Shown: positions 1 through 12,700 of the stretch, piece by piece | Position numbering within the stretch: the first letter of the stretch is position 1 | Layout: each line of letters starts with the position of its first letter | Source: Amborella trichopoda | Taxonomy: Eukaryota > Streptophyta > Magnoliopsida > Amborellales > Amborellaceae | Assembly (NCBI RefSeq): GCF_000471905.2 | Contig: NW_006499776.1 | Location: 144,924 to 208,923, forward strand | Reading direction: 5' to 3' | DNA: 64,000 bases | Notes under the pieces: model-generated | What the model saw: only the letters and a program-made list of their open reading frames with translations | Database searches by the model: none | Told to the model about the DNA's origin: nothing | Translations under genes and position numbers: made by a program

Positions 1-420
1 ATCAAGAAATACTTGTTATATTACCTTGTATTTTTTTTCAAGAAAAATAAAAAAATGTTGTATTATATTTTTTATCTTTATCTTGAAAAGCCTTTTATTT
101 TTTATTTTTTCTAATTTTTTACAACAGTATTTTCTACCTTTGTTTATTTTTGTTGTCAAAATTTTTTTTTATGCCTTTTTTTTTATTTTTTTGCAAGAAA
201 TACTTTTTATATTACCTTGTATTCTTTTACAAGAAAAATAAAAAAATGTTGTATTATATTTTTATCTTTATCTTGAAAAGCTTTTTGTTTTTTTTACAAC
301 AAGAAAAGCTTTTTATTTTTTCTATTTTATTTCAAGCTTTTTATTCATTATCTTGAAAGGCTTTTTATTTTTTATCTTTATCTCTATTTTTTATCTTTAT
401 CTTAAAAAAATGTTGTATTA
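1..420. repeat. AT-rich tandem duplication, about 191-bp period
   Basis: A block of T-rich, low-complexity DNA is duplicated. The stretch starting CAAGAAATAC at 3 recurs at 194, and ATGTTGTATTATAT occurs at 55, 246 and 410, giving one exact 191-base period and a shorter third step. The small reading frames here (26-241 and 150-356) only reflect the T-rich composition (runs of Phe, Leu, Ile). I see no gene. The block lies upstream of the first visible exon of the sialyltransferase-like gene, so it is probably intronic. Confidence 0.75.
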
Positions 421-760
421 TATAAACGACGATGCGCAGGGGGTTCGAACTCAAGACGCCCATCTGAAATTCAAGGTTGTCAACCAACACCACCACATCT
501 TCTGATGTGATTCATTAGCTTCTATAATATAATACATATTCAATCATCTTGCTTGAATGGGTTTTTGTGGGACTTATCCCACATCGAAGGATGAGTAACC
601 TTTGTTCTCTATAAAATGCTGTGTACTAGTCCATCAGCTGCGCGTGTAGAAAAGAGGGGGGCATACGAGTGAGGTGAATTAGCACATGTGGAAGATTTTG
701 AGGTGCCACGTGTCACTCTCGTGAGGCTGCTACGTGTCACTCTCGGTGAGACTCGCGATT
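421..760 (+). other. Possible LTR/TRIM remnant with palindrome and TATA-like box
   Basis: This non-coding stretch contains the palindrome TGTGGGA-CTTA-TCCCACA at 566-583 and, 27 bases on, TATAAAA at 610-616. Plant terminal-repeat retrotransposons in miniature and other short LTRs often carry this arrangement (TGTGGGA..TCCCACATCG followed by a TATA box). No second LTR, primer site or flanking duplication was found, so this is only a likely remnant. A B-box-like GGTTCGAAC near 441 is too isolated to call a tRNA or SINE. Confidence 0.35.
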
Positions 761-766
761 CACTAT

Positions 767-892
767 TGGGAATCGCCCGGTGTTCTCTGGACACGGGCGA
801 TTCCCATTTTTTTCGTGGAATCGGCTCGGTATCAGAAGATTCCCGAGTCGAACCGTGCTAGTCCGGCTCGACTCGGCGAGTTTTTAAACACT
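767..892. mobile_element. Fragment of word-palindrome TIR element with strong hairpin
   Basis: A near-perfect hairpin occupies 767-806: TGGGAATCGCCC(G)GTGT pairs with ACACGGGCGATTCCCA around a loop of about 8 bases. After it come ACTCGG/CCGAGT words, and the block ends GAGTTTTTAAACACT at 892. Read in reverse, that end (AGTGTTTAAAAACTC) matches the ends of the better-preserved elements at 31484, 35130, 39224 and 57350. The left end and target duplication were not found, so this is a partial copy. Confidence 0.5.
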
Positions 893-3707
893 GGTTGGAA
901 GTAACTTATGCAAGCGGGATAACCAAGGAACCCTTATAAATTATGAAAGTGGCGGTTGCAATTTTGGAGGTCTTTCCTGCCTCTTTGTGCTTGAGGGTAT
1001 GTTTGACAAAACTGAATTTTAAAATTCAGATTTTCTAAAATTTGAATATAGGCATTGCTAGGTTTTATATTAAGATTATCTATTAGCTGTATTCTATGTT
1101 TTTTGGTGCATGTTTGACTGCCCGCATATATTTGAAAGAGAAACAATGCTCTTTCGTCTCTAGGTTATCTGATCTTAGTCTTCAACCAAAGGTCGATTGA
1201 GTTTTTCACCGCAACCTTTATTTTAAAATGGGTAGTGCTAAAGCTTGAAATCATCCGAGACACTATAATGCCGGTCTTGAAAAAGCTTGTCATTTGGGTC
1301 CCTTTATTTTCCATCTGCCATTAAAGCTCAGAGCTCAAGCTTTAACAAAGATAGAAGAAGAGCAAATGAGCATAAGAGTGAAACCTTGATCTTTATAGAG
1401 AGAGAGGCTGGTTTGCTTTCTCTTGCGATTCACCATGCTTTCTTTGGCGTTCCACTATGAGAGAGAGAGATTGAGATTGAGGGGGCGATCCAACATGAGA
1501 GAGAGAGATTGAGATTGAGGGGGCGATCCAACATGAGAGAGAGAGATTGAGATTGAGAGAGAAGGGAGGGTGTCTTTGTTGAGAGGAGAGAAAATGGGGG
1601 AGGGGGGGGGGGAGAAAAGAGGGAGATGATTGGATGAAAGAGGCAGAGAGACACAATAATTTTAGGAGTAGAAATCAAATCCCTCAAAATTAAGCTACAA
1701 GTTGAAAATTTGGAGATTCAGATATTTGGGAGTCATCTTAATATTAAAAGTTATGATTTGACCCTATCAAACAAGGCGTGTAAACTCATAGGATTAGAAT
1801 TACATAAGATTCTATATTATCCTTAAATATTAGAATATTAGGTTGCCATCAAACGGATCTTGAAAGATCAAAATAGTAGATGTAACCCCGTATATTCCAA
1901 TTGCTAACTACTTTGTGCCCTTAGTTTATGATAGAAACAATAAAATCTCAGTAACTTCTTGTTAATTTAATTCTTTTAAAAAATTCTCATGGGGATATTG
2001 AACTTAAAATTGATATATCAGCTAAAATCTAGTATTTTTTTTTTTTGAGAATGACCTAAAATCTCATAAGCTTGAATAAGCGCAACTTAGAAGAGTTAGA
2101 AGAGATGGATCGTTGGCATTGTTTGGTCATTTCCATTCTCAATAGGACTGTACAATCTCAAAGTGTGGAGTTTTGAAGAAAAGCTTTTTGATCTCTTGTG
2201 TCTTGCTTTCTGGGTATTCCGGGAATGCTGATGATAAATGCTCCTTTGGTTTCTCCAATATATATTGTTGAAATGGATCTTATGAGATAAACTGGAAATG
2301 CTGAACATATTTTCCAACTTTTAATCCCCAAGGGATTCTTGCATTGTGAAATTCCTTATTGGAGGTTTTGTGGTTGCTGAAGGTAAGGTAACATTATCTC
2401 TACCCTTCATTGACAAGTAATGTTGATGTTTGACACTTCATTGCTTTCAGTACCTCAAAACTTTGTACTTTAAGATCATTGTACAGGTCAAATATGTCCT
2501 TGTATTTGTTAATGAATTTCTTTTATTTTTCGGAAATTTCTTTAGTAGATTGTATTTTGTATATACTGTCTGATATTTTAAAAAGATTCCTTTATGACAG
2601 AATAAAGAAAAAATACAATATATTTTCTTATTTTCATATTTACTGTATCTCATATATTATAATGAAAACCTCATTGGGTTGGCTTGCTTGGTAACTAGGG
2701 TCATATCTGTTGTTGAGACTCATTATGTTGTTGTTTTAATGCTAATAGAATCCTATTAAATGCTTTTTGGTAAGAGTGAGGGGCCGAAAGTTAGCTCCTG
2801 AGCAGTTACCCCAATTCCTCGCATCCCTAATCTGAGAATGGTTTAAAAAAAGGCTGAGATTCATTGAGTCTCATCCCAAAAGCTATGAACAGCGACTGGA
2901 CTGTACGAGTTAAAAACTGTGTATGGGCTTTCTCAAGTGTGATTTGCAGAGTTGAAAACTTGGGCAGTTGAGTGGACCTAGGGAAATCCTGGGTTGGATT
3001 GTTGAGTTTCTAAACCATGAGATCATACGACGTGAAACCAAGAGCTATAGATTTCTGCTGTTATCTGTGAAGGATGTAACTGCCACAATACTATCCGAGA
3101 CGCCTAGTTTCTAGGAGTATGTACCTCAATTTTATGTTGTAGAATTTCACTCTGGACCTTCACTTAGTTATTTACATTTTCTCTGTGAGGTTAGTTTTTA
3201 ATCACGTTATGTTCTGCTTCAGCATAGTACGGCTGTTGGATAATTCAATATTCACATAGAGAGCAAGATGTGGTAGTTCCCGTTGCAAATTCCAGGCTTT
3301 ATTTTCTATTGATATCCATAAAGAAGGGTTTGATTATAAACTACGAATTGCTGAGCATGAAGACATGGAAGAAGGCAAAAAGATGATTCTAATTTTCTTG
3401 ACTGAGTTCCTAGTGCAGGGAGTCAACCTTATACTCTTCTTCTTTCTCGGCTTCGCATATTTACTTTTTTTCACCATTTTTCTAATCATTTTCTTAGAAT
3501 ATAATGGTAATCTGTTCTCTCAAATAAATAAATAAATAATGGTAGTCTGCATTTGAGCCATGCCATTTTGTTTTATGTAAATTAAACTTCTCTTAATGCA
3601 GTACAACCGCTATGTTTATTTAGATTCGGGCTTAGATCTTATGATGATATTTTTGCTCTTGATGGAATGAGTGTCTTTATTCATGGCTTTTGTTTATGCA
3701 ATTACAG
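893..3707 (+). other. Probable intron of the sialyltransferase-like gene; no exon found
   Basis: No reading frame here resembles the expected upstream part of a SIA1/MGP2 protein (for example sialylmotif L with C-A-V-V-G-N-S-G), so the N-terminal exons should lie left of the window. The stretch is AT-rich. A possible MITE-like end, GGGTATGTTTGAC, lies near 995, and an opposed ATCAAACGGATC near 1851, but terminal repeats could not be matched. The purine-rich block at 1393-1660 is listed separately. Confidence 0.4.
1458..1571. repeat. 38-bp purine-rich tandem repeat, about 2.6 copies
   Basis: A 38-base unit beginning TGAGAGAGAGAGATTGAG and containing GGGGGCGATCCAACA starts at 1458, 1496 and 1534. 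The third copy fades into GAGAGAGAAGGG. The copies are almost identical, so the expansion looks recent. The two long minus-strand frames across it (1393-1656 and 1430-1687) are by-products of the repeat. Confidence 0.85.
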
Positions 3708-3798
3708 AAATATGCAAAATATGTTGGGCTGAAGAGAGATTTCCGCCTTGTAGTGAGAGGAGTTGCAGCCAATATGGTTAGTGTTGTTAATGGATCTG
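3708..3798 (+). CDS. SIA1/MGP2-like exon (first visible)
   Basis: The acceptor TTATGCAATTACAG ends at 3707 and the donor GTATGT begins at 3799. The 91 bases give 30 codons plus one base, reading [18 protein letters not shown] followed by [12 protein letters not shown]. This matches the SIA1/MGP2 segment just after sialylmotif L. The leftover G joins CA of the next exon to make Ala, giving NGS-A-DE. The intron that follows is 14.3 kb long. Confidence 0.9.
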
Positions 3799-6700
3799 GT
3801 ATGTATTAAGATCAAGACATTAAATGACCTGCCAGATTAGAAATATGTAAGGTTAAGGTTACTATACTTTTCTATTTGACAGTAAGTATACTAATGGGTA
3901 CTATGTAAATATCAATCTAAAATTTTGAATGCTCATAAATTTGATGTAGTTTTTTTATGATACCGAGTATCTTAAGACAATCTTGTGCAAATATAAATCT
4001 CAATTAAAACTCTCTTGTGGGATTTGGGCACTGCCATGTTTTCCAACAGATGGTGAACTTACCACCCTACTTTGGAAGCATGCAGTCATAATAATGCTCA
4101 ATACTTAATATTGTGCCATCTGCCAGTTTTAATGGCACCTTTAGAATCATTTATAACTGTTTGGAATTTAGTATGTAGTCCACGGACTCATTCTTCTTCA
4201 ATAGGAAATAAAGTATGCATTAAAAGAGTTGGTTACATGTGAAAGATGTTGACATCCCAATACATTGCAGAAACACCCAAAACATACTGGTCCCTGGGCT
4301 ACCCCCATAACACTCTATATTAGCTAGTAACCCTCTAATACTTCCATTCCTTAATCTGGGTATCCCTTGAGGAATGATAAGTGTTGGCTTATCTGATAAT
4401 GCACGATCTATCCCTTCACAGGGCTCCTCCTTTTTTACATTCCATTTGGTTTATGGTTCACTTCTTCAGAAACTATTTGCCCATTTTTTCTTTGTATGAA
4501 TCTTATCAGTACATCAATATGCTTCTGAGATTGATGAATGGTGTGCCACTATATCAATTACCTTTCTGTGCTGCACTTGTTTTTTGGGAAGTTAAGGTCA
4601 TCCATGTTCTCCTTGAGTTCTCTTTGCTCCATTCCAATACCTTCCCTCGATATGGAATTTATAAATTGGTAAATGTATAGATATTGTCCTTGCTTAGACT
4701 CAACTTTGTTGTGCCAAGTGCTTTGCGCAAAAGATATTATATGTGTGCTAATAAATATACGCAGCATGTCTTGAATGCTAGAGTAGCATGTGTATCCTAA
4801 TGTATTGGCACGTTATGCAACATATATTTTGTAGCATATATACTATGTATCCATAGGATATCATGCCTAACTTCGAGGTATTCATGTTTGTATGTGTGCC
4901 ATGGTATCTCGTATGTCTAGTGTGTGTATATATTAATGTATACCGTACACTAGCATGCACATAAACAGAGACCATACACAATGCTTGCATACAATAAACA
5001 TGCATATGCCAATGTCAAAATGTGGATAGTTTTATCCATATGAGAGCCCAACACAGGCACATACACACATGTATGATGAGGGCAAAGTGGAGATTTTTCC
5101 AGGAGAAAAATGAATGGTATTCTTTCTGTGCAAGAGTTTCCTTGTTTAAATACATTGTCATATGAGAGAGCATGTAGTATATGTATTGGTGAAGGGAGTT
5201 CAAACTCACTAGGCTTTTTCCTAAAAAGAGCTATCCAAAGGCAAAACAACTAATTGGAAGATCATGGTTAACCTGCCCAGAGAAACAGTGTAGCAAGCAT
5301 GTAGGAATGGAAGACGGTCCTTGTTTGGCACTGATGAAACAAGGAATTAACGGTCGTTCTTAATAGAAGATATTAGAATTATTATAAAGAATATGATACC
5401 ATCTCAAAATCAAGCCACCGTGAATTGTTCAGATTGATCTTGTGGAGGACATGAGAAGAGTCATGAGCGGAGGACCTTGGTTTTTTTGGTGGCTGATAGA
5501 TGTAGTTTAGAAAGTACAACATGCAACCAAGCCTTAGAGCCCACAAGATAAACTCTAGCCCAATTTGGATTAGAATGCCTAACTTCCTTTACTACCTTTG
5601 TACACTGGATGTTTGGGTTACGTTGTAGTATCGAAAGGCAAATTGTCGTCAATGGATAGTGCCATAAAAGTCTACAAACAAAGTGACTGTGCCGGGGTTT
5701 GTGTAGATGTTCAACCTGAATCTACCTTCCCAACTGCAGTATGAACACATCAGGCAAAAGATAAAGCTTTCGCTAAAAAAATAGAGTATGAGTGAGTACC
5801 CATTCTTCTTGCAATGCATGGCTCTCGGCCACAACTCCTTATGATGCCCCAAAGCCAACTCTTATTGTTTGGGGTTATTTTGTCTCAAATAAGATGTCAC
5901 CAGACTCAAGGAGTGACGATGTCCAGCCAAATAAATTCTCAACACGATAACTGCCACAATATCGAAGGTACCACTAGAAATGGCTGCAGTGGGTAAAAAA
6001 CAGTGTCATAATAAATCAAAATATGAAAATCCCGTGAATTTTATGAAAGGAAGCTCCCTGCCAAAAACGAGAAAGATCCAAGCCCAATCATGCCTAAATC
6101 ACCAATCGGACGTTTCAAAATGAGGCATTGTCAAACTTGGGGCAAAATGTATCAGAATCATAATCTGACCGTTGAATCCTTAATCGAGGGCACCTCGAGG
6201 CTACCCTCTGAAAACCAAGCCAATCCGATGCAGGATGACTGAGATAAGGCCTGATGAAGCTCAAGTGTCCATCTCACAACATTTATCAAACGTTTGGAGA
6301 AAGGGCACGGTTAAATCCATGTCAAATTGGGTCTCAATAGCGACCAGAAGGATCTAAACCTCAATCCAAGGTCCCATGTGATCATTGTCCAAAAATCAGA
6401 CCGATTTGACGGGGATAACCAAAATATGGCCCGACAAAGCTTCAATCGTCTATCTCATAACACTGATCCAAGGCCAATTTACAAAGACTCATGATGATAA
6501 AAAAAGCTAAATGGCCCAAGAAATTTATGGATTAAAGGTGTTAATATAACAAGGCTACAATCCAAATTTAAGTCCAATTCGAAATCAGATGAAAGAGATT
6601 TATCCTCTCGAACGCCTTGAACTGCCGACAGGTTCCACTTAAACTGGTTTAACTTTACAAAAGGACCCCAAGAAATAAGTGGCCAATGAACTTCAAATTT

Positions 6701-9700
6701 TCATGAGAGGAAGGTGATGATGAGAAAAGCTTTTGGTAAAAATTTCAGCCAAATTTGATGTTCAGAAGTGCCTTTTTTGGCACCATCTTTAGCGCAACAT
6801 GAGGACCACAAAAATAAGAAAATAGGCTCATATTGTGTCTGTGGATCATCATCTTCATGGGAGTTGCAGCAGCCCATGAAATTTTAGGCCAAAATTCAGA
6901 GGCCATATCTCCCAATGCTTGCAGCCAAATAGGCCCAAATTTCAGTATGTTGCTCCTTGGTACATGGACTTTTCATCCATTTATGGTTCGATGGGTTTCT
7001 CTACTAAGATCGAGGTCGAATCAAGCCAAAAAGTTGGTGGTTTGCAACAAGTGATGTGTATTAGTCCCCATGACCTCCACCCACTCTTGAGCGATATATA
7101 GTGATTCTAGCCAAACTTTTGCAGGGAGCGTCCCAACTCAAAGATTAATGTATCCATGTATGGAAATCCACAATCAAAAGCCAATTCAAGGGGCAAATCC
7201 TATTGAAAAGTTCCCTAAATTTGAGACTGTAGTTGCCTAAAATAGTAAATACTAAAAGGGCCATATCTCTCTAATACAGCAATGTCTTGTGCTGAAATTT
7301 CTGAAAACGTTGGTTTTGGGGTCTTTCACAAGAATCCACAAGCTGATCGCTAAATAATGGCCAAATTTGGGCACAATGAGGAGTTGTAGAAGTGGGTTGC
7401 AATATTATCGAAAGTGAAAAATCGAAACTCAAAATGAGTGAAAATTGGCGAATCACAGACAATTTTCGCGCAAATTTGTTGCAAAATGATCATTGTTGAT
7501 TGCCCCATGATTCTATGGTAGAAATTTCAGTCGAAATGGCGCAAAAACGAGTGAAATCGAAGGATTTTTGTATGGGCTAGAGAGAGAAGGCCATTCAAGG
7601 ACATTTCATTATAATGTTTTAAAGTTTGGATGTTCGTTTTGGTCATTTTCAGGGGTAGTTCGAGTTGAATTTTGATAATCCACCGATTTTTAGCCCTATT
7701 TTTTATTTTCTACCTACCATATTAATGATTATCCACCCATGTTTTCTCATCTCTATATAAATACACTTGAGCCTCATTTTGAATGGTTGGAGAATTAGGC
7801 CCTAATCTAGAGAGTGTGGCTCCCCGGACCCCTATTATGAGTAGAAGCCTTCGAGCTCCAGGTTTGATTACTCACTTTGATCCAAATATTTTGAGCGTGG
7901 GTAGTCACGCTAATGTCCAAGCATGGGTAGCCATGCTCGCAATTCACACGCGATTCCTCAAACCCTAAATGGGTAGCTGTGCTGAGGGAAATATGGGTAG
8001 CCATGCTGCCGGTAAAAGGGGTCGTGCTCAATATCGCATGGGTAGCTGTGCCAATATAAAGCAAGGCCTACAACTCAATCCAAGTATGATCAAATCCTCG
8101 TGTTGCAATCTAATGATCCCCAGACAATTGCATTTCCAAGCCAAAGACGACAAAAAATAATTCCAATTCGGCCGCAAGTTTACCAGCATATGCCAAAACC
8201 CTATCACCTTAACCGGTACATCAAACGATTCAAACCGCACCTATTCCTATACCAACCCAAGCCCAAGCTGCTTGAAACATGGTGTTTCAAAAAATGGATG
8301 GCTAGGCGTGCTCCTTTTCATGTGGCGCCAACCCTTGGTTGGCGTCGAACCTCAAGGGGCAAGTCACCCCATGAATTCGAAAGCCGTCATGTGCAAGTGC
8401 TGCCCAGCATTCACATGAGCACAGGGGGCAGACCTGCAAAAGAGCAGCGCTACTACCTATTTGATCTTTTCGAATTCAATTATTTCGCCAAGGGTCAATA
8501 CCAAAGCTCTTCTAAAAAGAAGAATATCAGCGAGCTTATCTTTGGGGGCACGTAACTAGCGTCTTGGCTAAGTAGTTATGTGTAGGGGTTCAACTCTCAA
8601 AGAAACCTAAAGTGACACCGAAAGTGAAAGAGTCAAAATAGCTGCTTGAATTAAATTCTTTCTTCCCTTTGACCTTGCCACAAACCTGGGAGAGAGGGGA
8701 CACGATGGGTAAGATGTCTTGCCACGTGGTCCAAATGCATGAAACTGGCGAAGCTCACCCTCCTTCAAACGCACAAACTGCTGAGCCTCGAGTTGAGGCC
8801 GACAACGAAAGTAAGAAGAAGGCGAACCACCACTGTGCGAGCCCATCATAACCAGAAGCATGTCTAGGAAAAGTGCACACTCATAAGGACTCTAGCATTC
8901 CCTGTGACCCCTCTATCCAAGTCGAGCGACTCTCCATCCTGTGAGAAATTACAAGAAGAATCGTCTTCTGCTGTCGTAAGTGTAATGATGGTAAGTCAAA
9001 CACCGCACGATCAAGATGACTAGATCACCCAATTGACTCTCAAGCTCCAACAAGTTACGAAAAGATCATTGACGATTTGCAAAAGGGGACCGGTTCAAGT
9101 CATGAGGGTAATATGCTAACTCAGGATTCCCGAATCAGATATGAAGAGGTCTCACATCAACCACATTTACCTCCTGTGGGACCTTTGCTTGTCCCTGTGA
9201 CCAATCCACAACCCTCACTTACACTGGACAATGTCAAGGCCATGATCACTGAGAGTTTGAAGAGAGTTCATAATTCAACCCTGGCAGGGCCCGAATTGTA
9301 CAGAAAGCCATATCTTGCTTACATAAACTGGCTGCCCTTCCCTCCAAATTGCCAAAGGCGTAGATTTCCTTTATATGATGGGATAGGCCCTTAGCAGCAT
9401 GTCGCTCATTATGTTGTTGCATGTCACGAGTTGGCTGCAGATGATTGCATGCTTTTGAGACAGTTTGTGGAAACACTAACTGGCCTTTCATTCAAGTGGT
9501 ACTCGTGTTTGGCCTCGAACTCCATTCATACATGGTCTGAGATGGAAGCAAAATTCTACAAATGTTTTAAAGTTGTTGAAAGAGAGGTTAATGCTCTGGA
9601 GGTCCTTACTATGAGACATTAATAGGATGAACCAGTGGTCAAGTTTATTAAGACATGGTGAGATTTGGCAATCTATCAACGCAATCCTATGCCAAAGGCT

Positions 9701-12700
9701 GATGCTGTCCAAAATTGCATTCGAAACATGAGGAAGGAGGTTTTGATGCATGTGCTTGCCTCAAGGCCGTGAACTTTGACGATATGATCTTGCAAGTTGT
9801 GGCAGTTGAGTCGATACTGGAACATCATGGGGAATTAGATCGAAAATCTATCGACTCAAGTATTAACGACAATAGAAATAATGGCGGGAATCGACCTCAA
9901 AATTTGCAAAAGGGGGCAATGGCCACTACTATTTCCTCAAATCATGGGGAATATACTTTTCCTCAAGTGCCCGCAACGTCTCAAAATACTCTCAGGATTG
10001 ATGTCTCAAGGCATGCCTCAACCTCCACCACTCCAACAACTGTATCAACCCCTGCCCTATCACAGGCTAAGCCATACCAATCTACCCATCGAAGTTGAGG
10101 TACCTTCTCTTCAAGTGCTTGTTCATAAAGATTCAGACATAGAACAAAAGGCCGAAGCACGAGTCGCTGCCCTTGATACTCTAGATGAAAGATGACTACG
10201 GGCAGCACAAAATATTGTGGCTTACCACCGCAGAATTGAAAGGCCATACCAAAGGAGGGTTGTTCCCCAGCAATTCAGAGAAGAGGACATGGTACTCAAG
10301 AAGATCTTCCATACTCCTGCAAATCCACACCCACTGGGCAAATTCAAACCCTATTGGGAGGGACCATTCGTGGTAACCCCAATGCATACAAGCAATTCTT
10401 ATAAGATGAAAATAACAATAAAATAAAAAAATAATGAAGGATGTGGTGAAAACCGAAAAGGGCACCATGGGTAAAAAAAAAAGAAAAAAAAAAAAGAAAA
10501 AAAATGAAGGGCGTGGTGAAACCCGAAAAGGGTGCCACGAGCAAAAATAGAATGATGAAAGAAAACCTCCAAAAGGAGGCCCTAATCCGAAATCTTGAGT
10601 ACGAAATAGGTGCTTGCAAGTCACAACAATACTGCATAAGCAGACCTCGAGGATGAAGGCTCCTCCTAAATCATTCCTAACAGAACCAACCTTGGGAAGA
10701 TGTGGGAAAGTAACATGATTTGGAGATCCAAGGGACTTCAACATATCTTAGGAAGAATTTCGAATCCTCTCCGGGAAGGAAGTTTGACAGGAACCCTGAG
10801 AACCTCTCATGAATCTATAAAACACAAAGATAAGAGCTCCAAAGACCAAGGGAAACTTCGAATCTTGCAGGTCCTCATGATCTCATAAAGGGATTTTGTT
10901 CCATCATCTTTTAATAAGGAATAAAATGAAAAAAACAAAGAAAATGACCACCAAAGGGGCCACAAGTGGCACAAACTGTACGGTCTATTCCTCTATTGAA
11001 CATGCTTCCCAAAGTAATTCTTTATTTGTTTTTCTCATAAAACAATTTTTTTTAAAATCCATTTTCTTAAAAAAAAAAAGGACTCCCTCCATCACTACAA
11101 GAGGCTAAACGGTTAGTCAATCAGGCCTGCTCCGAAGCCAACTTCCCATGCCTGTCATGAGGGCATGAAACTGGTTTGGCACTCCATGGTTGTATGAGTG
11201 AAACTGTCAACTACCACATATCAAGAGATGTGTGAACCTCGCCAATGATGACATTGGCTAGTTTGGGAGCTTTCCCTCTCTCGACTAAATCCCTTGAGAA
11301 AAAATGGTGCAAACCTGTCTCTCATGTGTGTGTACGACGGTCTGTTAGCAAGAACATTGGGGCAAAAACCCTATAACAAGGGGGGCTGAGTTTGTTGAAA
11401 CTCACCCTGAAAAGTGTGTGCAAATAAAGTGTCCCTCAGATCTCGATGAATCAATTGCACACGTAAGATTTCACATGTCTTTCATAGATGAAACAACGAA
11501 AATCGAAATCAAGCATAAGCTCATCTGGAGTTCCCTATGCTTCGTGACGATGTCCAAAAATGAAGAAGAGAAATAATCAATTTTCAACAACATAAGCAGG
11601 GAAACTATTAAACAAAACACCCCATAATTGGGGCAAAGAAGCAAAATTTCCTTGAAACAAGGGCAAAAATGATGATGGTGATACCCTTGAAAGGTTCTAA
11701 AAAAAGGTTAGGAAAAACAATACAAATGTTCCTTGGTGGTATGAGCCTAAATTGCCAACAAATTTCAAATGGAAAACCTTTTTATTAAAAAATGTTCAAA
11801 AAATGCTCCTCGGTGGCATGAGCCTAAACTGCAAACCAATTTCAAATGACAAGTCGTTCAAAAACGTCTAGCCCTGTAAGACGTAAATGGTCGTGTGTAT
11901 CCAGTTCAAAATGTTTAGTCTCGTACGACGTTAAAGGTCAGGTGTATCCAGAAAATGTCTAGCCCCATATGCGTAAAAGGTTAGGTGCATTCCATAAACG
12001 TCTAGCTCCGTATGACGTGAAAAGTTGGGTGTATCCGTCTAGCCCTGTATGACGTAAAAGATCGGGTGTATCCATCCATTGCAGCATGACTTTAGACTGC
12101 TTAGAGGGCTCCATGGTTGCATGAGCTAAAATTGCTAACTAAAATTTGTCTTTATTTGAAATATCTATCTCTTTTCAAAATTTTCACTATATATCTTGTG
12201 TTTTCGAAAACCTTAATTTCTTTGTTAAAATCGTACACCTGCCCAAGCTCCTTGTTCTATTTCAAACCTATCCCTATTTTCAAAATTTCTAAAAATGTGT
12301 TCTAAAACAAGGGAGCTGGGCACCTGTACATGATGCTACCACATTGCTGCCTCATCTCTCTCCTCAAGATTGACCGAGAAAACCTTTTCCCAAATAGGTA
12401 AAGCCTTAGAAAGGCCCAAGGAAAAATCAAGATGAATGCCAGGTTTAAAGACTTGAAATTCAAAACCCTTGAAGTTAAGTGGCATGGCCAGAAAATCCAA
12501 CTTGAGGTTCAGACTTGGGTAAATCACCGGAACATCTCACGTCGAAACCCTAAGTGGGTGAGTGGGGAGCGCAATGTCTTGGGTGGAAAAGCTGATGTGC
12601 CCTCTGACCATTTAACGTTAGGATCAATTTAAAATATCAGTAGCGTCTGCTTCTTTGCCACTCGCCTGTCCCTCGAAGGATAGGGAGTTCTAAAGAGGGG

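Noticed and set aside
26-356. Overlapping Phe/Leu/Ile-rich small frames that look like membrane peptides
   Set aside because: They lie in a duplicated T-rich tract and only reflect base composition.
421-480. tRNA-like B box GGTTCGAAC near 441
   Set aside because: No A box at the right distance and no cloverleaf could be formed; at most a worn SINE or LTR piece.
3290-3430. Possible extra exon upstream of 3708 (open frame with HEDMEEGKKM)
   Set aside because: It does not resemble the expected SIA1 segment around sialylmotif L and lacks good splice sites in phase.
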